Positions 8,740 to 17,444 of a stretch of 64,000 nt of DNA are shown one piece after another (position 1 is the stretch's first letter; every line of letters begins with the position of its first letter). Position numbers and translations under genes: made by a program. The DNA is taken from the NCBI RefSeq assembly GCF_017313265.1, contig NZ_JAFLQZ010000004.1, positions 482,037 through 546,036 of the forward strand. Direction: 5' to 3'. Origin of the DNA: Hymenobacter telluris. Lineage in GTDB: Bacteria; Bacteroidota; Bacteroidia; Cytophagales; Hymenobacteraceae. The notes beneath the pieces are model-generated. The model saw only the letters and a program-made list of their open reading frames with translations. It searched no databases and had not been told where the DNA came from.

Positions 8740-11700
8740 TTAGAGGGAAAGGTTCACGCCGAACAGGAAGGCCCGGCTGCGCGGATAGGCGGCATAATCA
8801 ACGCCCGGCGTGAGCGGAGTGCCGCGGCGGGTATTTACCTCGGGGTCGTAGCCGGAGTAATTGGTGAACGTATACAGGTTGTTGCCCGTGACGTAGAAGC
8901 GTACCGTGTTGAGCTTGATGCGCTGCGTCAGGGCTTTCGGAATGGTATAGCCGATGGTGATGTTGTTGATGCGCAGGAACGAACCGTCTTCAATAGCCCA
9001 GGAGTGCAGCAAATACCGGCCACGGGTAGGACGCCAGATTTTCGTGTTTTCGTTGAGGGCGGCCAGGGCGGTTGGCTCGGTTACGAGGTTGCCTTCGGTG
9101 TCAATGGTTTTCCACCGGTCCCGCATAATGCCCAGCACGTTCTGGTTGGCGTTGTAGCCGCTGGTGAAATCAATCTTGTTGGCGTTGTAGATGTCGTTGC
9201 CGTACACAAAGTTCACAAACACGCTGGCATCAAAACCTTTGTAAGCAAACTGCTGGTTGAGGCCGCCGGTGAATTTGGGGTTGGCGTTGCCAATCACCGT
9301 CCGGTCGTTGGTATCCACCACTCCGTCGCCGTTGAGGTCCTTGAATTTGATGGCGCCAGGCGTTGGCTGAATCACGCCGGCCACGGAAGTACCGGTGTTG
9401 TCGGCTACTACCCCGTTGTTGCTGGGCACGCCAGCCTTCAACACGTAGTTCCAGGTGCCGGTAGCGGTTTGCGTGGCGTCGAAGTCTTCCACTTTATACC
9501 AGCCGTCGGTTACGTAGCCATACATCAGGCCCACGGCCCGGCCCGGCGTCACGTAGTAGTCGGTGCCGGTGTCGGAGGTCCAGCCGGAGTTGATACCGGG
9601 CAGGTAGGGCTGGCCGCCCAGGCTTTCCACCCGGTTGCTATTGAACGACATGTTGTAGTTGGCCGTCCAGGTGAAAGCAGGCGTTTGAATAACCGTGCCG
9701 CTGAGTTGCAGCTCAATCCCACGGTTCGAGGTTTCGCCGATGTTGCGCAGCTGGGTGTTGTAGCCCGAGGTAACGGGCACCGGCTGCGCAATCAGCAGGT
9801 CGTACGTGGTATTGTAGTAAGCGTCGGCTGTGAACTGAAACCGGTTGTTGAGCAAGCTCAGGTCGAGGCCCAGGTTGCGCGACTGGGTGGTTTCCCACTT
9901 CAAGTTGGGATTAGCCAGCGCCGTAGTAGCCAAACCAGGAGTGCGGCCACCTTCCAGCGCGTACTCCACCCCGTTGGATACAAAAGTTTCGCGGAACAAG
10001 TTGTTGGCAATTCGGTTGTTGCCGGCCAAGCCGTAGCTCAGGCGCAGCTTCAGGTCTGATACCACCGTGAGGGGTTCCATGAACTTCTCGCGCGAGATGC
10101 GCCACGCCACGGCGGCGGCCGGGAAGTAGCCCACCCGCTGCCCCTGCCGGAACTTCGAGGAGCCATCTACCCGCATAGTGCCCGTGAACAGGTACCGGTC
10201 GTTGTAGGAGTAGTTCACCCGCGTAAAGCCCGACAGAATGCGGTTCGGGTCTTCGTTGGTGGTGGGCGAGGGTTGAATGAAGCCCGAAGGTGCCTGGGCC
10301 TGGTTGAAGTTGGCCAGCGCCTTTTCAGGCTCGATGTCGGTGGGCAGGTAGAACGTGGAAATGTTCAGCGAGTTATTCAGCGTCTGGTACACCTCGTGGC
10401 CCAGCAGCGCGTCAAACGTGTGCTTGCCTTTGGCGGGCATGGTATAGCTCAGCACGTTGGAGTTGTTGAGCGTAAGCTGGGTGCCCGTGTTGATAGACGC
10501 CGTGGGCTGGTTGCCGTTCTGGCGGGCCACCCCAGTCACTTTGCTGTTAAACGCCTCGGCGCGGGTGGTGCGGTAGTCCACCCCGAACGTGGAGCGGATA
10601 CTCAGGCTTTTGGTGAAGTTGAAGTTGGCGTAGGCGCTGGAGTTGGCCAACCGCTGCCGGTCGCGCCGGTATTCGGCGGTGGCCAGCACAATTGGGTTGA
10701 TGAGGCCGGTATTGCCACCGCTCAGGATGTAATATTCTTCGTCTTCCTGCGTGGGGTCGAGCACGATGCCCGTGCCCAGGTTCTCGGTGAAGGGCCGGTA
10801 CTGCACCGTATTGCGCAGCCGCGACGAGCTGGACAACCCGCCGCTGGCCGTGCCTGCGCCTTCCACCACTTGGTCGTTGAGGCGCACGTTGAAGCCGATG
10901 CGCAGCTTGTCAGTGGCTTTGTTGTCGAGGCGGAAGTTGAGGAGCTTGCGCCGGAAGTCGGAGGCCAGCTGAATGCCTTGCTCCCGGTTGGTGGTTAAGC
11001 TCAGCGAGTACACCGTGCCTTTGCCGCCGCCCGATACCGTGAGGTTGTGGGTTTGCTGGAAGGCTTCGCGCCCAAACACTTCCTCCTGCCAATCAGTGAA
11101 AGGCGACTGCCGGGCCCGCGCCAGCGTATCGCTCAGGTAGTTGCGCGACCCGTAGGCACCACGGAAGTTGGCCAAATCGTTGCGCACGGCCCGCTCGTAT
11201 TGCAGGTCGATGAACTCGCCGGGCTTGAGCACATCCAGCTTTTTCACCAGCTGCCGCACTCCGGCAAAACCGTTGTAGGTGATGACCGTGCGGCCCTCAA
11301 TACCGTTTTTGGTGGTGATAATCACGACGCCATTGGCGCCACGGGCACCATAAATGGCCGTGGCAGCCGCATCCTTCAGCACGTCCACCGACTGAATATC
11401 CTGGGGCGAAATAACCGACAGCGCATTTTCCAACTGCACCCCATCCACTACGTACAGCGGCGAGTTGTCCTGGGTGATAGAGCCGCCACCCCGCACCCGA
11501 ATGCGCACATCGGCACCCGGCGTACCTTCCGAGGAAGTGAGCTGCACCCCTGCCAGCCGCCCGGTCAGGGCCTCGGCCGCCGAGTTGACGGGAATATCCT
11601 TGATTTGCTGGGCATTAACCGACGAAATGGAGCCCACCACATCATCCCGCTTCACAGCCTGGAACCCGATAACCACCACGTCGTCGAGGGTTTTGTTGTC

Positions 11701-12003
11701 GGGCGCCATCTTCACCTGGATGCTGGTCTGGCCTTTGTCTACGGCCACGTCCTGCGAGATGAACCCGATGGAGCTGATGCGCAGCACTACGTCGCCGGTG
11801 GTGCTAGCCGGCAGCGTCAAACTAAAACGGCCTTCGGCATCGGTGCTGGCGCCCAGCGTGGTGCCTTTTACCACTATCGTTGCGCCGGGTAGGGTTTCGC
11901 TACGCTCCGTGGAAGTAACGGTGCCCTGAATGACCCGGGCTTGCTGCGCTAGCACGGCGGTACTGCACAGGGGGAGCCCCAGCAGAAGTAAACGTTTTTT
12001 CAT
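8740..12003 (-). CDS. SusC/RagA-family TonB-linked outer membrane protein
   Basis: 1087 residues. A signal peptide (MKKRLLLLGLPLCSTAVLAQ) is followed by a carboxypeptidase-regulatory-like beta-sandwich (about 23-105). The TonB plug (about 110-230) contains the SusC hallmark segments IRVRGGGSITQDNSPLYVVD and IYGARGANGVVIITTKNG. The rest is a 22-strand barrel ending in a terminal aromatic-type strand (RAFLFGVNLSL). It imports the oligosaccharide caught by the SusD partner, using TonB energy. It lies 102 nt downstream of the PL1 lyase and is probably co-transcribed with it. Confidence 0.95.
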   Translation of the reverse strand: MKKRLLLLGLPLCSTAVLAQQARVIQGTVTSTERSETLPGATIVVKGTTLGASTDAEGRFSLTLPASTTGDVVLRISSIGFISQDVAVDKGQTSIQVKMAPDNKTLDDVVVIGFQAVKRDDVVGSISSVNAQQIKDIPVNSAAEALTGRLAGVQLTSSEGTPGADVRIRVRGGGSITQDNSPLYVVDGVQLENALSVISPQDIQSVDVLKDAAATAIYGARGANGVVIITTKNGIEGRTVITYNGFAGVRQLVKKLDVLKPGEFIDLQYERAVRNDLANFRGAYGSRNYLSDTLARARQSPFTDWQEEVFGREAFQQTHNLTVSGGGKGTVYSLSLTTNREQGIQLASDFRRKLLNFRLDNKATDKLRIGFNVRLNDQVVEGAGTASGGLSSSSRLRNTVQYRPFTENLGTGIVLDPTQEDEEYYILSGGNTGLINPIVLATAEYRRDRQRLANSSAYANFNFTKSLSIRSTFGVDYRTTRAEAFNSKVTGVARQNGNQPTASINTGTQLTLNNSNVLSYTMPAKGKHTFDALLGHEVYQTLNNSLNISTFYLPTDIEPEKALANFNQAQAPSGFIQPSPTTNEDPNRILSGFTRVNYSYNDRYLFTGTMRVDGSSKFRQGQRVGYFPAAAVAWRISREKFMEPLTVVSDLKLRLSYGLAGNNRIANNLFRETFVSNGVEYALEGGRTPGLATTALANPNLKWETTQSRNLGLDLSLLNNRFQFTADAYYNTTYDLLIAQPVPVTSGYNTQLRNIGETSNRGIELQLSGTVIQTPAFTWTANYNMSFNSNRVESLGGQPYLPGINSGWTSDTGTDYYVTPGRAVGLMYGYVTDGWYKVEDFDATQTATGTWNYVLKAGVPSNNGVVADNTGTSVAGVIQPTPGAIKFKDLNGDGVVDTNDRTVIGNANPKFTGGLNQQFAYKGFDASVFVNFVYGNDIYNANKIDFTSGYNANQNVLGIMRDRWKTIDTEGNLVTEPTALAALNENTKIWRPTRGRYLLHSWAIEDGSFLRINNITIGYTIPKALTQRIKLNTVRFYVTGNNLYTFTNYSGYDPEVNTRRGTPLTPGVDYAAYPRSRAFLFGVNLSL

Positions 12004-12105
12004 TGCGTTAGGAAGGAATGGTGGGAAATTTAGAAGCTAGAGCAGAGCCGACAGCCACTCGAAACCACTGCCGTGGCCCGCTGTTACTGCCGTAGGGCAG
12101 GAGCG

Positions 12106-13866
12106 TTAGTTGCGCATGACCTTGGCCGACAACTCGCCGGCCTCACCCGAGTAGCGGATGAAATAGTTGCCGCGCATCAGTTGGTGCAGCGCAACGGAGG
12201 TTTCGGTGGTACCAGCCGCAATGAGCAGCGTAGCCACCCGCCGGCCATCGAAAGCAAACACCTCAGCCTGAGCTGGTTGCCGGCTGACCGGATGCGTAAG
12301 GGTTAGCTGGGTTTGGGCCGGGTTGGGGTACACTCCCAGGCGAAGTGCTTTGGTGGGCGGTTTGGTGCCCATGACCACCGCCGCAAGGCCGTTGAGGTAG
12401 TTTTCGAGGTTGGTATAGCCGTTAGGCGCAAGGCCTTGCCGGTCGGCGGCATTGGTGGGGTTCAGGCCGTGGCTGGTTTCCCAGGCGTCGGGCATGCCAT
12501 CCTGGTCGGTATCGGGGGGGGCGGCTCCGCAGGTAAGCGCCGGCCATGCCCCCTGCGACGTGCTGTATGGCGTGCCATGCGGGTAGCCGCCCTGCACGTC
12601 AATCACGCGGCCCGTGCGGTTGCGCACGTTGTTTACAATGCGTTGGTCGAGCGTATCACGCGCCGGCAGTACGCAACCGGCGTTGTTGAGCACTGCTTCG
12701 TAGGCATCGGTGGCGGTTTGGGTGGGCACCGCAATTACGCTGAACGGCGTCGAGGCTTTTGATTGCACCGTGTCGGCTGGGGTGCCGCCGGCCATGGCAA
12801 TGCCGCGCCAGTTGCGGGTAGTTACGGCCGCCGAGCCATCCACGTAATTGCCCGCCAGGTACACTTGGGGGTAAGGCAGCGTGGCCGAAATGCTGGGGTT
12901 CATAATCATCTGGCGCCGGGGTACGCCGCTGGTACTGGCCGTTTGGGTATTGGGGCCATACTTGTAATAGTTGTTCACCACGTTGTAGTAGCCCCCTTCG
13001 CCCCCATTGGTGCTGTACGACACCCAGTTGTAGATAACGTTGTTGCGGAAGTCGCACTTCTCGGCGCCCTGCACGGCTGGCGTCAGGCCCCCGCTACCCG
13101 AAAAACGGGGCATGCGGCCTTTGCAATGCGCAATCAGGTTGTGGTGAAACGAGCCATTGCGGGAACCCCACACCCCACCGTAGCCGTGCTCCTCGAAATC
13201 GGTATCTCCGGTTTCAAAATGGTAGGAGTAGTTGAGCGGCTCACTGATCAGGTTCCATTGCAACGTGGTGCTGTCGCCTTGGTAAAACGAGAAGGCCTCG
13301 TCGGTGCTCCAGCTCATCGAGCAGTGGTCGATGATGGTTTTGGTGTTGAAGCGGCCCCCAAACGCGTCGTCGTCGCCGCTGCCGTTCACCATGCCCCCGT
13401 TCTGGTACCGGTCGCCGAGGCGGAAGCGCATAAACCGCACGATGACGTTGTTGCCATTCACGGTTACTTCCTGGTCGGCTAGGCAGATTCCCGCGCCGGG
13501 GGCAGTTTGCCCGGCAAGGGTGGTATTGGCCGGAATGCGCAGGCCGGAAGTCAAATGAATAGTGCCACACACCCGAAATACAACGGTCCGGTGCGGGGCC
13601 GCCGTTGCTGGCTGGCTTAGCGCGTACCGTAGGGTGCCAGGCGTGTTGGTATCGGCTAGGCTTGTTACGGCAAACACCACAGTTGGTACCGCCGTTGTCC
13701 CGCGCCCACCCGACGTGTACTTGCCCGCTCCCTCCGCTCCCGGAAAAGCTACCAGCCGCTGGCCATAGCCAGGCAGGCTACTCATTGCCATACAGCTGAG
13801 CGTAGCACCAGCCCAAACAGCTAACGACGGCAACCCACTGAGTGCACTGCGGTACCTGTTTGACAT
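12106..13866 (-). CDS. Pectate lyase (PL1-like) with T9SS type A sorting domain
   Basis: 586 residues from the ATG at 13866. The frame is open to 14037, but only the later start gives a signal peptide (to about residue 36, PGYGQ). The catalytic beta-helix starts with FPGAEGAGKYTSGGRG and continues through VIVRFMRFRLGDR, DDAFGGRF, IIDHCSMSWSTDE and GSRNGSFHHNLIAHCKGRMPRFSG, the usual Bacteroidota PL1 set. It then has a calcium-type DTDQDGMPDAWETSHGLNP segment and a C-terminal sorting domain (VYPNPAQTQLTLTHP to the end). It should cleave polygalacturonate by beta-elimination outside the cell or on its surface. First gene of the minus-strand PL1-susC-susD run; a candidate operator lies 120 nt upstream. 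Confidence 0.9.
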   Translation of the reverse strand: MSNRYRSALSGLPSLAVWAGATLSCMAMSSLPGYGQRLVAFPGAEGAGKYTSGGRGTTAVPTVVFAVTSLADTNTPGTLRYALSQPATAAPHRTVVFRVCGTIHLTSGLRIPANTTLAGQTAPGAGICLADQEVTVNGNNVIVRFMRFRLGDRYQNGGMVNGSGDDDAFGGRFNTKTIIDHCSMSWSTDEAFSFYQGDSTTLQWNLISEPLNYSYHFETGDTDFEEHGYGGVWGSRNGSFHHNLIAHCKGRMPRFSGSGGLTPAVQGAEKCDFRNNVIYNWVSYSTNGGEGGYYNVVNNYYKYGPNTQTASTSGVPRRQMIMNPSISATLPYPQVYLAGNYVDGSAAVTTRNWRGIAMAGGTPADTVQSKASTPFSVIAVPTQTATDAYEAVLNNAGCVLPARDTLDQRIVNNVRNRTGRVIDVQGGYPHGTPYSTSQGAWPALTCGAAPPDTDQDGMPDAWETSHGLNPTNAADRQGLAPNGYTNLENYLNGLAAVVMGTKPPTKALRLGVYPNPAQTQLTLTHPVSRQPAQAEVFAFDGRRVATLLIAAGTTETSVALHQLMRGNYFIRYSGEAGELSAKVMRN

Positions 13867-13985
13867 AAACTTGAGGAAGATGGGATAGACGAAATAACAG
13901 GCTCTAATACCACGAGCCTTAGCCAAGCGGGTAGGAAAGGTGAATAATACTCTTCTACGAATCAAGCATAATGGCGAAATAAGTA

Positions 13986-14001
13986 CCGGGAACGTTTCCG
14001 G
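13986..14001. promoter_or_regulatory. Candidate LacI-family operator (PL1 side)
   Basis: ccgggAACGTttccgg is a 16-bp palindrome with one mismatched pair around the AACGTT core. A second AACGTT follows at 14003-14008 with weaker flanks. It is 120 nt upstream of the PL1 start. The centre resembles the CG-centred palindromes of LacI/GalR-family sites, and a LacI regulator is encoded at 16070-17131. Confidence 0.55.
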
Positions 14002-14264
14002 GAACGTTGTCACTCGATTCAACCACTGTATTGGCACCTACCTCTTACCCTAAACTTCCTGAAAAAACCCTTTAAAATTCAGCTTAAGAACCAGGAGCAC
14101 ATTATCATCAAATGCCCATCACAGCCTACACTAACCTCATTTTCTGAATCTTACATCATCATTAATACTACTCTTTGCTCTTCCTGCCTCAAGCCATGAA
14201 ATGCAGCATGCCAGTTCTGGCTAATCGGTGGAGTAAGCGTTAAAAGTTAATCTTTGCGAGTAGG

Positions 14265-14280
14265 TTGGCAACGTTTCCAA
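14265..14280. promoter_or_regulatory. Candidate LacI-family operator (GH43 side)
   Basis: ttggcAACGTttccaa is a 16-bp palindrome with one mismatched pair, and it shares GGnAACGTTTCC with the site at 13986. It lies 84 nt upstream of the GH43 start. The rest of the 497-nt divergent region (13867-14363) is AT-richer than the genes and holds no reading frame of note. Confidence 0.55.
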
Positions 14281-14363
14281 ATAGTACATATCAGGAAATC
14301 AGTCTTACTTTACCGCCGAAATACCCTACTTTTTCGTCTTCGAAATCTCCTTAATTCTGTTGC

Positions 14364-16049
14364 ATGAGGTCCACTTTATTGATGCGTATTGGCAGGCAGA
14401 TAAGTACTATAGCCAGATGTTCTTGGCAGGCAGCGGCGCTTGTACTGCTCTTCGGCAACCACCCAACCCAAGCGCAAACTCCAACTGCTTTGTCGAAAGT
14501 GTGGGTACCAGACTTGGGCAACGGAACCTACAAGAATCCAGTGCTCTACGCCGATTACTCCGACCCTGATGTGGTGCGCGTAGGTTCTGATTTCTACCTC
14601 ACTTCTTCCAGCTTCAACGCCGTGCCGGGCTTGCAGATTCTGCATTCCAAGGACTTGGTCAATTGGACTATTATTGGGGCGGTATTCCAGCAGCAGCCGC
14701 CGTTGGCGCGCTACCGGGAGCTACAGCACGGCAATGGCGTGTGGGCCCCGGCCATTCGCTACCACAACAAAGAATTCTACATTTATTACCCCGATCCGGA
14801 CCTGGGTATTTTCGTGACGAAAGCCAAAAATCCGGCCGGGCCGTGGTCGGCGCCGGTGTGCATCAAGGAAGCTAAGGGCTGGATTGATCCGTGTCCGCTT
14901 TGGGACGAAAACGGCAAGGCCTACCTGGTACACGGCTTTGCCGGGTCGCGGGCCGGTATCAAAACGATACTGGCTGTGTCGCCGATGGCACCGGATGGCC
15001 TCAGCCTCACCGGCGACGATGCGCTGGTTTTTGATGGCCACGCCGCCCACCCCACCCTGGAAGGCCCTAAGTTTTATAAGCGCAACGGGTACTACTATAT
15101 TTTTGCGCCGGCCGGCGGGGTGCCCACCGGCTGGCAGTTGGTGCTACGCTCCAAAAACGTGTACGGCCCCTACGAAGAGCGCATTGTGATGGACCAGGGC
15201 AAAACGCCTGTTAATGGGCCGCACCAGGGTGCTTGGGTGGATACCGATACGGGCGAAGACTGGTTTCTGCATTTCCAGGATCAGGGGCCGTATGGGCGCG
15301 TTGTGCATTTGCAGCCGATGACGTGGAAGAACGACTGGCCCGTGATTGGCGAAGACCCCGATGGCGACGGCAAAGGCCAGCCGGTGCTCACCTACCGCAA
15401 GCCGCGCATCAAGGCCAAAGCCCAACCCGTAGCCACGCCCGCCACTTCCGACGAGTTTTCGGATACCAGCTTAGGCTTACAATGGCAGTGGCACGCCAAC
15501 CCCCAGGACTATTGGGCCTACCTGAACGGGCCGCAGGGCTACTTGCGGATGTACTCGGTGATGCTGCCCGAAAACTTCAAAAACTACTGGCAGGTCCCGA
15601 ACCTACTGCTCCAAAAGCTGCCCGCCGACGTGTTTACGGCCACCACTAAACTTACTTTCAGCCCCCGGATAGAAGGCGAGAAAGTGGGACTAATGATGAT
15701 GGGCCTCGACTACGCGTACATAGCAATTACCAATGCAGGAGGCAAGCTCCAACTCAGTGAAACGGTTTGCCAGAATGCCGACAAGCTGGCACCCGAAACC
15801 ACCACGGCCCCGGTTGAAATACCGGCCGCGCAGGCAAAACAGCCGCTGTATCTGCGGGTAGCCGTGAAGCCAGGCGCCAAATGCCAGTTCAGCTACAGCC
15901 TCGATGGCCAGAATTTCCAGCCCTTGGGCACCGAGTTTCAGGCGCGGGAAGGCAAATGGATTGGGGCTAAAGTGGGCTTGTTCTGCTCACGCACGACCAA
16001 GTTCAACGATTCCGGCAATGCCGATATCGACTGGTTCCGGTTGGAATAG
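14364..16049 (+). CDS. Glycoside hydrolase family 43 protein, exported
   Basis: 561 residues. A signal peptide ends near residue 38 (THPTQAQ region). The five-bladed propeller has the three GH43 acids: D67 in YSDPDVVRVG, D175 in GWIDPCPLWDE and E233 in HPTLEGPKF. A C-terminal beta-sandwich (about 350-561, from SDEFSDTSLGLQWQWHANP) is the concanavalin-like domain found in beta-xylosidase/arabinofuranosidase members. It should release arabinose or xylose from side chains; in this context pectic arabinan or xylogalacturonan is more likely than xylan. Divergent from PL1, with a candidate operator between them. Convergent with lacI, 20 nt apart. Confidence 0.88.
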   Translation: MRSTLLMRIGRQISTIARCSWQAAALVLLFGNHPTQAQTPTALSKVWVPDLGNGTYKNPVLYADYSDPDVVRVGSDFYLTSSSFNAVPGLQILHSKDLVNWTIIGAVFQQQPPLARYRELQHGNGVWAPAIRYHNKEFYIYYPDPDLGIFVTKAKNPAGPWSAPVCIKEAKGWIDPCPLWDENGKAYLVHGFAGSRAGIKTILAVSPMAPDGLSLTGDDALVFDGHAAHPTLEGPKFYKRNGYYYIFAPAGGVPTGWQLVLRSKNVYGPYEERIVMDQGKTPVNGPHQGAWVDTDTGEDWFLHFQDQGPYGRVVHLQPMTWKNDWPVIGEDPDGDGKGQPVLTYRKPRIKAKAQPVATPATSDEFSDTSLGLQWQWHANPQDYWAYLNGPQGYLRMYSVMLPENFKNYWQVPNLLLQKLPADVFTATTKLTFSPRIEGEKVGLMMMGLDYAYIAITNAGGKLQLSETVCQNADKLAPETTTAPVEIPAAQAKQPLYLRVAVKPGAKCQFSYSLDGQNFQPLGTEFQAREGKWIGAKVGLFCSRTTKFNDSGNADIDWFRLE

Positions 16050-16069
16050 CCAGGCGTGCCTGGGGCCGG

Positions 16070-17131
16070 CTACCGGGTTAGCCGCAGCGCCTGGTGCGCG
16101 ACCCGGCCATATTGTGACGAGTCGCGCACCAGCACTTTGGGCTTGAGCACAATGCGCTGGCCCACGTAATTGTCTGTGCGCTTCAACATTTGCAGGAAAA
16201 GCTTCACGGCCGTTTCGCCCATGTGCCGCGCCTGCTGATCGACGGACGTTAGCTGGGGCTTCACCATGGTTGTGAACGGCTCGTTGCTGAACCCAGCCAC
16301 GGCCATATCCTCGGGCACCCGAATCTGGTGGGCTTCCAGCACCTGCAATACGCCGCCAGCCGGAAAATCGTAGGCTGCAAACACGGCATCGGGTAGCTCG
16401 GGCAGCTGAAGCAGTTGCTCCATGGCCGCCGCCCCGGCCGCCATATCCGATTCGGTTAGCTGCACTACCAGGTGTGGTTCGTAGGGCAGGCCGTGGGCCA
16501 GTAGCGCCTCCCGGTAGGCCCGATGCCGCTGAAACGTGGTATTCAGCAGCGGCGGGCCCGCTAGGTGAGCAATTCGGCGGCAGCCCTGCGCCAGCAGATG
16601 CTCCATCACCTGGTACGCGCCCCGGTAATCGTCCAGCACCACGCCGCACACCTGAGGAATGTCGGGCATCCGGTCGAAAAACACCAAGGGCACCCCCTGC
16701 TGGCGCACCTTCTCGAAGTGCCCGAACGTGTGCGTTGTGGCCGATATGGATACCAACACGCCATCTACCTGCGCCTTCAGCAGGGCATCAATCTGCTTTT
16801 CCTCTCTGGTTACTTCTTCATTGGATTGGCAAATCATAACGTTGAAGCCGGCCTCACTGGCTAGGTCTTCAATTCCATGAACCACCTCGGGAAAGAAAGC
16901 CCCGTTGATGTGCGGCACTACCACTCCCAGCATGTTGCTCCGGCCACTTCGGAGAGCTGCCGCCAAGGTATTGGTCTGAAAATCGAGCCGCCGGGCCAGC
17001 TCCCATACCTGCGCTTTGGTGGTTTCACTAACGTCGGGGGCGTTGTTGAGCGCCCGCGAAATAGTGGATACGGACACTCCCAATTCCTGCGCGAGGTCGG
17101 CAATCGACAGACGTTTCTTTGCCTTGGCCAT
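16070..17131 (-). CDS. LacI-family transcriptional regulator
   Basis: 353 residues. An N-terminal helix-turn-helix and hinge (SIADLAQELGVSVSTISRAL ... AAALRSGRSNMLGVVVPHI) is followed by a periplasmic-binding-protein-like sensor domain with VDGVLVSISATT and a C-terminal TSVDQQARHMGETAV segment typical of LacI/PurR. It should bind a sugar or sugar acid and repress or activate neighbouring genes. Placed beside GH43 and the pectin genes, it is the likely local regulator, with the two AACGTT palindromes at 13986 and 14265 as targets. The effector (galacturonate, arabinose or an oligomer) is unknown. Confidence 0.93.
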   Translation of the reverse strand: MAKAKKRLSIADLAQELGVSVSTISRALNNAPDVSETTKAQVWELARRLDFQTNTLAAALRSGRSNMLGVVVPHINGAFFPEVVHGIEDLASEAGFNVMICQSNEEVTREEKQIDALLKAQVDGVLVSISATTHTFGHFEKVRQQGVPLVFFDRMPDIPQVCGVVLDDYRGAYQVMEHLLAQGCRRIAHLAGPPLLNTTFQRHRAYREALLAHGLPYEPHLVVQLTESDMAAGAAAMEQLLQLPELPDAVFAAYDFPAGGVLQVLEAHQIRVPEDMAVAGFSNEPFTTMVKPQLTSVDQQARHMGETAVKLFLQMLKRTDNYVGQRIVLKPKVLVRDSSQYGRVAHQALRLTR

Positions 17132-17444
17132 GTGATGAACGGGAGGTGCTGGGCGGTAAAATGGAAGCGTGAACTTAGGCTAAAACTCGTCTGCAAGGTA
17201 TCTGGTTCTGCACATTCCCTGCTGAAACGGGCACGCTGAGGCAGATAACGACCTGAAAAACGGGGCGCGTGACAAGTAGCCGGCAGCCTCTGAAGCTGCG
17301 TTGGAAACCGTCCTTTGCTTAGCGTCGAGCAGCGGCCTTGCTTGTCCCTACTTCGTGTGATGGTACTATTTAAGGTGCAGAGCCGCTCGTTTTTTTGTAC
17401 TCTTGCCGTATAGAATAGCTTTTTGCACTTCCTCTACCCGTTTC
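17132..17444. other. Intergenic region between lacI and the amidase
   Basis: About 310 nt between divergent genes. It should contain both promoters. A TACTCTTG at 17397-17404, one base off TAnnTTTG, preceded by a T-run, is a weak candidate for the amidase. I see no AACGTT palindrome here, so no sign of lacI autoregulation through that motif. Confidence 0.3.

Noticed and set aside
12106..14037. Longer 643-residue form of the PL1 lyase starting at 14037
   Set aside because: The extra 57 residues hide the signal peptide and overlap a candidate operator; the ATG at 13866 gives a normal export signal.
14364..16049. Reading the GH43 gene as evidence for xylan use
   Set aside because: Every neighbour acts on pectin; GH43 includes arabinan-active enzymes, so xylan is less likely.
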